Positions 41,898-48,606 of a stretch of DNA of 64,000 nucleotides are shown piece after piece. The notes under the pieces are model-generated. The model saw nothing but the letters and a program-made list of their open reading frames with translations, was not told the origin of the DNA and ran no database searches. This DNA comes from Streptomyces canus (GTDB taxonomy: Bacteria > Actinomycetota > Actinomycetes > Streptomycetales > Streptomycetaceae): contig NZ_JAUSWW010000001.1 in NCBI RefSeq assembly GCF_030815415.1, positions 5,580,001 through 5,644,000 of the forward strand, in the 5' to 3' direction. Positions within the stretch are counted from its first letter, which is position 1. Every line of letters begins with the position of its first letter. The translations under genes were made by a program, and so were the position numbers.

Positions 41898-43760
41898 ATG
41901 AACTCACAGAACGGATGGAGAATGTCGACGAGAACCGCATGGGACGGGTCGGTTGGCACTGTGACCGCAGCATCGGTGCACTCCCTCTTAGCGAGGCAGG
42001 CCGCTCTCAACCCGGACGGCGTGGCGCTCAGCGCACACGACGAGGACCTGACCTTCGCCGAACTGGACACCCGCTCCAACCAATTGGCCAACCAGCTGCA
42101 CGGCCTGGGGATCGGCATCGAGGACAGCGTGGGAATCTGCCTGGACCGCTCGGCAGGACTGATAGTCGCCCTGCTCGCCGTTCTCAAATCCGGTGGCGGC
42201 TACGTCGCGCTGGACCCCAGACAGCCCCGGGAGCGCCACGCCACTCTTCTGGAGGACTCCGGCGCCAAGGTCGTCATCACCACGGCCGACTTCGCCGAGC
42301 GGCTCGGCCGGACGGCCGCCACAATCCTTCTCGACGCTTCCCCCGCACCCTTCGCGTCCTTTCCCGCGACACTGCCCACCGTACCTTCGGCGCCGAAGAA
42401 CACCGCGTACATCGCGTACACCTCGGGGTCGACAGGAAAACCCAAGGGTGTGCGCGTGCCCCATCAGGCGGTTGTACGCCTGGTGATCGACGCCGACTTC
42501 CTGCCGATACGGCCCGACGATGTCTTCCTGCACTTCGCACCCGTGGCCTTCGACGCCTCCACCCTCGAGATCTGGGGCGCGCTGCTCAATGGCTGCCGTC
42601 TGGTCGTGGCTCCCCCCGGCGAGCTCACCCCCGCCGACCTCACCGCGATCATCGCGAAGAACAAGGTCACCGTCGCCTGGCTGACCGCGGGGCTGTTCCA
42701 CGCCGTGATCGAGTCCGGCACCCAGGACCTCCGCGAGCTGCGTTACCTGATCGCCGGCGGTGATGTGCTCTCCGCCGCACATATCGACCGCGCGCTGCGT
42801 GAGCTGCCGAACACCACCCTGGTCAACGGCTACGGGCCCACGGAGAACACCACGTTCACCACCTGTCACACCTTCGACGGCGCCGTGGCGGACGGTCCGG
42901 TCCCCATCGGGCGGCCCATCCACGGCACCAGCGTCCACCTCCTCGACGAGAGCCTCGAACGAGTCATGGACGGTGAGATCGGGGAGCTGTACGCGGCGGG
43001 CCTCGGCCTGGCCCATGGATACCTCAACAACCCCGCACTGACCGCGGACCGGTTCGTACCGAACCCGTACTCGGACACGCCGGGCGAGCGGATGTACCGC
43101 ACCGGCGACCTGGCCCGCCGCCGCCCCGACGGCGCGCTCGAATTCCACGGCAGGGCCGACGACCAGGTCAAGATCCGTGGCTTCCGGATAGAGCCCGGCG
43201 AGGTCGAGACCGTCCTGCGCGCCCACCCCGAGATCGCCGATGTCGCGGTCGTCGCGCAGGGGGAGCCGGGCGTGGACCGCCACCTGACGGCCTGCTACGT
43301 CAGCGAAGCGGCCGTCCCCACCGCCGAGTTGCGCCGGCACCTGGCGCAGAGCCTGCCCGCCTTCATGCTTCCCGCCGTCTTCCTCCGGATCGACGCCCTG
43401 CCGCTCAACTCCAACGGCAAGGTGGACCGGGCGCGGCTGGCCGCGACGCCGAAGCCCGAACGCCCCGAGCTGAGTGCCGACTACCGGGCCCCCGACACCG
43501 AGGTGGCGGCGTGGCTCGCCGAACTCTGGGCCGATTTCATGGAGTTCTCCCCGGTCGGCATCGACGACGACTTCTTCGAGCTCGGTGGCCACTCCCTGAT
43601 GGCCGTCCGTATCACCGGTGAGATCAGCGCCGAGTACGACGTGAACGTGCCGCCGGTGGCCTTCTACGAGAACCCGACGATCGACGAACTGTCGGCGTAC
43701 ATCACCGGATTGCTGGCCAAGGGCGAGAGCGACGGCCCCCCGGCCGGGCGACCGGCCTGA
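41898..43760 (+). CDS. A-PCP didomain NRPS predicted to load valine
   Basis: A 620-aa protein. The A domain (20-510) has YTSGSTGKPKG (about 174), the FDASTLEIW pocket entrance, NGYGPTENTTF and NGKVDRARL (about 507). Aligned by eye to GrsA, the pocket reads D-A-L-W-I-G-G-T-F-K, nearly the known valine codes. The PCP Ser lies in FELGGHSLMA (about 564). There is no C domain. With the P450 and thioesterase that follow, it forms a typical tether-and-hydroxylate unit. Codon 31 is TTA (41988-41990). An ATG at 41922 is an alternative start. Confidence 0.9.
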   Translation: MNSQNGWRMSTRTAWDGSVGTVTAASVHSLLARQAALNPDGVALSAHDEDLTFAELDTRSNQLANQLHGLGIGIEDSVGICLDRSAGLIVALLAVLKSGGGYVALDPRQPRERHATLLEDSGAKVVITTADFAERLGRTAATILLDASPAPFASFPATLPTVPSAPKNTAYIAYTSGSTGKPKGVRVPHQAVVRLVIDADFLPIRPDDVFLHFAPVAFDASTLEIWGALLNGCRLVVAPPGELTPADLTAIIAKNKVTVAWLTAGLFHAVIESGTQDLRELRYLIAGGDVLSAAHIDRALRELPNTTLVNGYGPTENTTFTTCHTFDGAVADGPVPIGRPIHGTSVHLLDESLERVMDGEIGELYAAGLGLAHGYLNNPALTADRFVPNPYSDTPGERMYRTGDLARRRPDGALEFHGRADDQVKIRGFRIEPGEVETVLRAHPEIADVAVVAQGEPGVDRHLTACYVSEAAVPTAELRRHLAQSLPAFMLPAVFLRIDALPLNSNGKVDRARLAATPKPERPELSADYRAPDTEVAAWLAELWADFMEFSPVGIDDDFFELGGHSLMAVRITGEISAEYDVNVPPVAFYENPTIDELSAYITGLLAKGESDGPPAGRPA

Positions 43761-43779
43761 ACAGGAGACGGCGAAACCG

Positions 43780-45081
43780 ATGAAGATATCCATCCCGAAC
43801 CCCGGCAGCACCGACATCGACCTGAACACGGTGGACCTGTTCGACCCCGCGCTCTACGCCGGTGGTGACCCCCACGCCATCTGGTCGCTCATGCGCGAGC
43901 GGTCCCCCGTGCACCGTCAGACCCTCGCCGACGGCCGCTCATTCTGGTCGGTGACCAAGTACCACGACGTCAATGACGTCCTGCGCGACCACACACGGTT
44001 CACCTCACACCGCGGCACCCTGCTGTCCATCCTGGGCGGTACGGACCCGGCCGGCGGCAAGATGATGGCGGCGAGTGATCCGCCCGTGCACACCGCCATG
44101 CGCGAGCCGATGAACAAGGTGCTCTCCCACCGCGCCCTCAAGTCCCGCCAGCCGCAGATCCGCAGGGTGGTGCACCGGCTGCTCGCCCCGCTGCTGGACG
44201 GCGGCATCTGGGACGTCGCCGCGGTCGGCGCGGGCTTCCCGATGGCGTTCACCGGCACCCTGATGGGGCTGCCCGAGGCCGACTGGCCCCGGCTCACCCG
44301 TCTGACGACGATGGCCGTCGCCCCCGACGACCCCGAGTACCGTCAGTCAGAAGGCGAGGGCACCCTTTCCGCCGCACACCACGAACTCTTCGCGTACTTC
44401 TCCGGCCAGGTCAAGCGGCGTGTCAGGCACGGATTCGCCGACGACGATCTGATCGGCTTCCTGACGGAGCTGAAGGTCGACGGCAGAAAGCTGCGGCATG
44501 ACGAGATCGTCTACAACTGCTACAGCCTTCTCCTGGGCGCCAACGTCACCACACCGCACGCGATCGCGGGCACCGTGCTGGCGCTGATCGAGCACCCGCA
44601 GGAGTATCGGCGGCTGCTGGCCGATCCGTCCCTGATCTCCGGCGCCGTCGAGGAGGGGCTGCGCTGGGCCTCCCCCGCCAACCACTTCATGCGCTACGTC
44701 ACCCAGGACATCACCCTGCGCGACCAGGAGCTGAAGGCCGGAGACGCGGTCGTGGCCTGGCTGGGCTCGGCCAACCGCGACGAAGAGGTCTTCGCCGACC
44801 CGTTCCGCTTCGATGTGAGCCGTTCCCCCAACCGCCATGTGGCCTTCGGGTTCGGGCCCCACTACTGCATCGGGGCCCCCTTGGCCCGGATAGCGCTGCG
44901 GCTGCTGTTCGAAGAGATCGTCGCCACCGTCGACACCTTCACCCCCGCCGGTCCCGTCGAGCACCTGACCTCCAACTTCGTGGCGGGCTTCAAGAGCATG
45001 CCACTCACCGCGCGGCTGCACGAAGCCGCCGCCCAGGTTCTCGACGAAGCCGTCACCGTGGACGGCCCCGTACCGGCCTGA
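43780..45081 (+). CDS. Cytochrome P450, probable aminoacyl-PCP beta-hydroxylase
   Basis: A 433-aa P450. The heme loop is FGFGPHYCIGAPLAR (Cys about 363), the ExxR pair is EEGLRWASP (about 290), and the I-helix segment is LLLGANVTTPHAIAG (about 255). It starts 19 bp after the A-PCP gene, in the arrangement used for beta-hydroxylation of amino acids tethered to a dedicated PCP (as in aminocoumarin and glycopeptide pathways). Here the predicted substrate is valyl-PCP, giving beta-hydroxyvaline; this is inference. Electron-transfer partners are not encoded nearby. Confidence 0.9.
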   Translation: MKISIPNPGSTDIDLNTVDLFDPALYAGGDPHAIWSLMRERSPVHRQTLADGRSFWSVTKYHDVNDVLRDHTRFTSHRGTLLSILGGTDPAGGKMMAASDPPVHTAMREPMNKVLSHRALKSRQPQIRRVVHRLLAPLLDGGIWDVAAVGAGFPMAFTGTLMGLPEADWPRLTRLTTMAVAPDDPEYRQSEGEGTLSAAHHELFAYFSGQVKRRVRHGFADDDLIGFLTELKVDGRKLRHDEIVYNCYSLLLGANVTTPHAIAGTVLALIEHPQEYRRLLADPSLISGAVEEGLRWASPANHFMRYVTQDITLRDQELKAGDAVVAWLGSANRDEEVFADPFRFDVSRSPNRHVAFGFGPHYCIGAPLARIALRLLFEEIVATVDTFTPAGPVEHLTSNFVAGFKSMPLTARLHEAAAQVLDEAVTVDGPVPA

Positions 45082-45127
45082 GGCCGCCACGGTCTTCGAC
45101 TCACTCACCGAGAAAGTGGGGTGGCCC

Positions 45128-45886
45128 ATGCCCTCGACCCGTCGCCCGAACAAGATGCTGCTGCGGCCCCCGAAGCAGGACAGCACGGCGAGGCTCTTCT
45201 GCTTCCCGTACTCCGGCCTCGGCGCATCGATGTACAACAAGTGGCCCGACCGCGTCGGCGACATCGAGATCTGCCGCATTCAGCCACCGGGCCGCGAGAA
45301 CCGCATCCGCGAGCCCCACTACGGCACCTACGAAGAGCTCGCCGAGCAGACGGTCGAGGCGCTGCTGCCGCACTTCGACCGGCCCTTCGCCTTCTTCGGC
45401 CACTGCGGCGGTGCTCTGCCCGGCTTCGCCACCGCGCTGCACCTTGCGAACTCCGGACTGCCCACCCCCCGTACGCTGTTCGTCTCCTCCCAAGTCGCCC
45501 CGCATATAGGCCCCTTCGGGCGTTTTCTGGAGATGACCAATACCGAACTGGCTGTGGAGCTGGCCGAACTGACCAGGTCAATGGGCGGCACTCCCACCCC
45601 GGACATGATCCAGATGAGCCTACGGGTCCTGCGCGCCGATGTGACCGCCAACCAGAAGTACCACCTGGCGGCACCGGTGCCGCTGCCCTGCGAGATCCGG
45701 GTGATCGGCTGGCGCGAGGACCAGGAGATCCGCCCCGATCAGATGACGGAATGGAGCGCGTACACGGACGCCGGAAAATACACCGACACCCTCCTGGAGG
45801 GCGGCCACCACGCCTTCCTCGATGCTCCGGCCGAGTTGCTCGCCGAACTGACGCGGACGCTGCGGACCACGGAGTCACAGCGCTGA
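45128..45886 (+). CDS. Type II thioesterase with Cys nucleophile
   Basis: A 252-aa alpha/beta-hydrolase thioesterase. The nucleophile motif reads FFGHCGGALPGF (about residue 91), so the usual Ser of GHSxG is Cys. Other features are normal: FCFPYSGLGAS near the N-terminus, RVIGWREDQEI with the acidic residue, and the catalytic His in EGGHHAFLD. Cys thioesterases are known to form strained rings (obafluorin, sulfazecin) or to transfer acyl groups. Its place after the P450 suggests release or transfer of the hydroxylated residue. The ATG at 45128 is preferred over the GTG at 45116. Confidence 0.88.
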   Translation: MPSTRRPNKMLLRPPKQDSTARLFCFPYSGLGASMYNKWPDRVGDIEICRIQPPGRENRIREPHYGTYEELAEQTVEALLPHFDRPFAFFGHCGGALPGFATALHLANSGLPTPRTLFVSSQVAPHIGPFGRFLEMTNTELAVELAELTRSMGGTPTPDMIQMSLRVLRADVTANQKYHLAAPVPLPCEIRVIGWREDQEIRPDQMTEWSAYTDAGKYTDTLLEGGHHAFLDAPAELLAELTRTLRTTESQR

Positions 45887-45924
45887 CCCGCCACCACCCT
45901 CGAATGCCCCCCACGCCCCTATGA

Positions 45925-47208
45925 ATGGCGGACTCTGACCCCATGCGAGCCCCTGCTGCCCCGTCAACCCCCATCGCGGGTTTCCGGCGATTGCTGGCCG
46001 GCCGGACGCTGTCCGTGCTGGCCACCTGTCTGGTACCCACCGCCTTGACCCTGGCGGTCATCCATGCCACCGGCTCGGCCACCGACCTCGGTCTGGTGCT
46101 GGCCTGTGAACTGATCCCGCAGCTGGTGTTGTTGCCGGTAGGCGGGGTGCTCGCCGACCGGCTCCCGCCTCAACGCGTGGCATTCGCCGCCGACTTGGTA
46201 CGTGGCCTTATCCAACTGATCATTGGTGTGGAGCTGTTGCTCGGCACCGTCAACATCCTCCATCTCTCCGTCCTGTCCGCGATCACCGGCGCCGCCGTCG
46301 CCATCGGCACGCCCACGGTGTCGCCGCTGGTGACCGCGGTGGTGCCCCCGGAGGCCCGGCTCCGCGCCAACAGCCACCTCGGTACGGCACGCGGCATCGC
46401 CCTTGTCGCCGGGCCCGGCATCGTCGGCGTCATGGTGATCACCATCGGCGTCGGCTGGTCGTTCGTGCTCACCGCGGCGCTGTTCATCGTGGCCGCCGCC
46501 ACACTGGGCGGTCTGAAGGTGACGCGACACGAGCGTCCGGCGGGCAACAGCACTTTCATGAAGGACCTGGCCGAGGGGTGGCAGGTGGTCCGCTCGCACC
46601 GCTGGTTCTGGACCAATCTGATCGGCCACGGCATCTCCAACCTGACCGCGGGCGTCCTGATGACGCTCGGGCCGCTCATCGCGCTCCGCGAACTGGGCGG
46701 TGACGTCTCCTGGGTGATCACCTACCAGTGCGGCATGGTCGGCCTGCTGCTCGGTGCCTATCTGGCCCCGCGGCTTCCCATCCCGCGCCCGCTCGTCGCG
46801 ACCTCGCTCGGCGGTGCCGTCTTCGCCCTGCCGCTGCTGACGTTCGCGGTGCCCGCGCCGACGGCGGTGAACGCGGCCGCGTACTTCGTGGCGATGCTCG
46901 GGCTGGGCGTGCTCAACACCGTGTGGCAGACCGTGATGCAGCAGCGGTTCGAGTCGCACACCCTGGCCCGGGCCGACTCCTACGACGCGCTGCTCTCCTT
47001 CGCCGCGCGTCCGCTCGGCCTCGCCCTGGCAGCCCCGGTCGCCGCCACGACCGGCAACGCCGCAGTGCTGGTCTTCGCCGCCGTCCTCGTGGGAGGCAGC
47101 AGCCTCGGGCTGCTGACGCTGCGTGAGGTACGCACCATGGGCTTTGTCACCGGGGAGGTGCCCCCGCAGAAGTCGGCACCGGAAGCGGCGGCCGAGCACC
47201 GTAAATAG
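45925..47208 (+). CDS. MFS exporter (EntS-like)
   Basis: A 427-aa membrane protein with about 12 helices, resembling siderophore and drug exporters of the enterobactin-exporter type. The loop-2/3 motif GGVLADRLPPQRV (about residue 72) and the central hydrophilic loop after TRHERPAGN (about 205) fit this. It is the last gene of the rightward biosynthetic operon, 38 bp after the thioesterase, and probably exports the product and gives resistance. The ATG at 45925 is used; an ATG at 45943 is possible. Confidence 0.9.
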   Translation: MADSDPMRAPAAPSTPIAGFRRLLAGRTLSVLATCLVPTALTLAVIHATGSATDLGLVLACELIPQLVLLPVGGVLADRLPPQRVAFAADLVRGLIQLIIGVELLLGTVNILHLSVLSAITGAAVAIGTPTVSPLVTAVVPPEARLRANSHLGTARGIALVAGPGIVGVMVITIGVGWSFVLTAALFIVAAATLGGLKVTRHERPAGNSTFMKDLAEGWQVVRSHRWFWTNLIGHGISNLTAGVLMTLGPLIALRELGGDVSWVITYQCGMVGLLLGAYLAPRLPIPRPLVATSLGGAVFALPLLTFAVPAPTAVNAAAYFVAMLGLGVLNTVWQTVMQQRFESHTLARADSYDALLSFAARPLGLALAAPVAATTGNAAVLVFAAVLVGGSSLGLLTLREVRTMGFVTGEVPPQKSAPEAAAEHRK

Positions 47209-47305
47209 TGGGCTGGCGCGGCCCTTCGGGGCTGGGCTAGGCTCGGCATGTTCGAGATGTCCTTGTCGGACTGTCAGCGTTGGCTGTTGAGGGAGGTGTG
47301 TATCG

Positions 47306-47377
47306 ATGACTCTCATTGCGATGAGTGCTGCCCGCATCCAGAAGATCGTCAATTCCGCCTCCGTGGTCTCCGGCTAA
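47306..47377 (+). CDS. 23-aa leader peptide upstream of the rsgA-like gene
   Basis: A short ORF, ATG 47306 to TAA 47377, with a perfect GGGAGG site (47291-47296, 9-nt spacing). The peptide starts MTLIAMSAARIQKI and ends in SASVVSG. It ends 70 bp before the GTPase start. Downstream lie CCTCCC (47385-47390), complementary to its own GGGAGG, and a run of six T (47391-47396). This looks like a ribosome-dependent attenuator leader of the kind found before antibiotic-resistance genes. I do not recognise the peptide itself. Confidence 0.55.
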   Translation: MTLIAMSAARIQKIVNSASVVSG

Positions 47378-47447
47378 CGCAACTCCTCCCTTTTTTCGTG
47401 CCGTTGGCGCGCATGGCCGGGACCTCTCCTTCCTGAAGGGCCTCCCG
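47378..47447 (+). promoter_or_regulatory. Attenuator-like segment between leader ORF and GTPase gene
   Basis: AACTCCTCCC followed by TTTTTT (47381-47396). CCTCCC can pair with the leader's GGGAGG, about 90 nt upstream, and a T-run follows, so termination or exposure of the downstream start could depend on ribosome position on the leader. GAAGGG (47435-47440) serves the TTG at 47448. Confidence 0.4.
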
Positions 47448-48575
47448 TTGTTCAGTCTCGACATTTCCTCCGCACACCCCCTGACCGCCTACGGCTGGGA
47501 CGAGGCGTTCGCGGACAGTTTCGCCACGCATGCCGGGCAGGATCTCCTGCCCGGCCGGATCGTCCGTGTGCATCGCGGGCGCGTGGACGCAGTGGTGCCC
47601 GACGGGGACGACGTCCGTACGGTGTCGGCGGACACGGCACTGGTGGCGACCGGTGACCCGATGCGGGTGCCGTGCACGGGCGACTGGGCCGTGATCGATC
47701 TCGAGAACGGTGCGACCGACGACGCGGACGGCGTGGTGCGGTCCTTGCTGCCCCGCCGAACGGCGATCGTACGGTCCTCTTCCTCGAAGCGCTCCGAGGC
47801 GCAGATCCTCGCCGCCAACGTGAACCACGCGGTCATCGCCGTCTCGCTCGCCGCCGAACTCGACCTGGGGCGTATCGAGCGCTTTCTGTCCCTGGCGTGG
47901 GAGAGCGGCGCCGAGCCGCTGGTGGTGCTCACCAAAGCGGACCTGGTGGACAACCCGGCCGTGCTGTCCTATCTGCTCTCCGAGGCGGAGGCCGCGGCAC
48001 CCGGTGTCCAGGTGCTGGCCGTCAGCTCCGAGACGGGTGACGGGATCGAGGTGCTGTCCGCGATCCTCGCGGACAGCACCTCCGTGCTGCTCGGCCAGTC
48101 CGGCGCGGGCAAGTCCACCCTCGCCAACGCGCTGCTCGGCGAGAGCGTCCAGGACGTCCAGGCCACTCGTGACCAGGACGGCAAGGGCCGGCACACCACG
48201 ACGACCCGTGATCTGCTGCGGCTGCCCTGGGGTGGGGTGCTCATCGACACTCCAGGACTACGGGGTGTCGGTATCTGGGACGCGGAGTCCGGGCTCGCGC
48301 AGACCTTCTCGGACATCGAATCGCTGGCCGGGGAATGCCGTTTCCTCGACTGCGCGCATCTCTCGGAGCCGGGGTGCGCCGTTCTGGAAGCGATCGAGCG
48401 GGGGGCGCTGCCGGAGCGGCGGCTGGAGAGCTACCGCAAGCTCATGCGGGAGAACCAGTGGATGTTGGCCAAGACCGATGCCCGGCTGCACTCGGAGATG
48501 CGTAAGGACTGGAAGCAGATGAGGGCCACCCACCACCACATGCTGGAGCGCAAGCGCGGCGGCCCCCAGCGCTGA
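47448..48575 (+). CDS. rsgA: RsgA-like ribosome small-subunit-dependent GTPase
   Basis: A 375-aa circularly permuted GTPase that checks maturation of the 30S subunit. The order is an OB-fold (about 20-90), G4 LTKADLV (about 165), P-loop GQSGAGKSTLAN (about 217), G3 DTPGLRG (about 267) and a C-terminal zinc knuckle CRFLDCAHLSEPGC (about 293-306). The start is the TTG at 47448 behind GAAGGG. Streptomycetes normally keep rsgA beside aroA, so this copy at the cluster edge is probably a second, cluster-linked paralogue with a possible self-protection role (inference). Confidence 0.9.
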   Translation: MFSLDISSAHPLTAYGWDEAFADSFATHAGQDLLPGRIVRVHRGRVDAVVPDGDDVRTVSADTALVATGDPMRVPCTGDWAVIDLENGATDDADGVVRSLLPRRTAIVRSSSSKRSEAQILAANVNHAVIAVSLAAELDLGRIERFLSLAWESGAEPLVVLTKADLVDNPAVLSYLLSEAEAAAPGVQVLAVSSETGDGIEVLSAILADSTSVLLGQSGAGKSTLANALLGESVQDVQATRDQDGKGRHTTTTRDLLRLPWGGVLIDTPGLRGVGIWDAESGLAQTFSDIESLAGECRFLDCAHLSEPGCAVLEAIERGALPERRLESYRKLMRENQWMLAKTDARLHSEMRKDWKQMRATHHHMLERKRGGPQR

Positions 48576-48606
48576 CGCTCTCGTTGATCCGCAGACCACG
48601 CGCGCC

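Larger units (their letters stand above)
24051..47208. other. Hybrid NRPS/ketosynthase biosynthetic gene cluster
   Basis: Two divergent operons around 40557-41138 encode four PCP-containing synthetases, a KS, MbtH, two thioesterases, an ATP-grasp ligase, an SHMT-like enzyme, an aminotransferase, a P450, a hotdog protein and an exporter. No regulator, no acyltransferase and no synthetase-integrated thioesterase is encoded. The rsgA-like gene to 48575 may belong to it. The product is unknown to me. Likely ingredients: an unusual starter acid, a two-carbon or KS-derived unit, a D-configured basic residue, and beta-hydroxyvaline. Confidence 0.9.
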
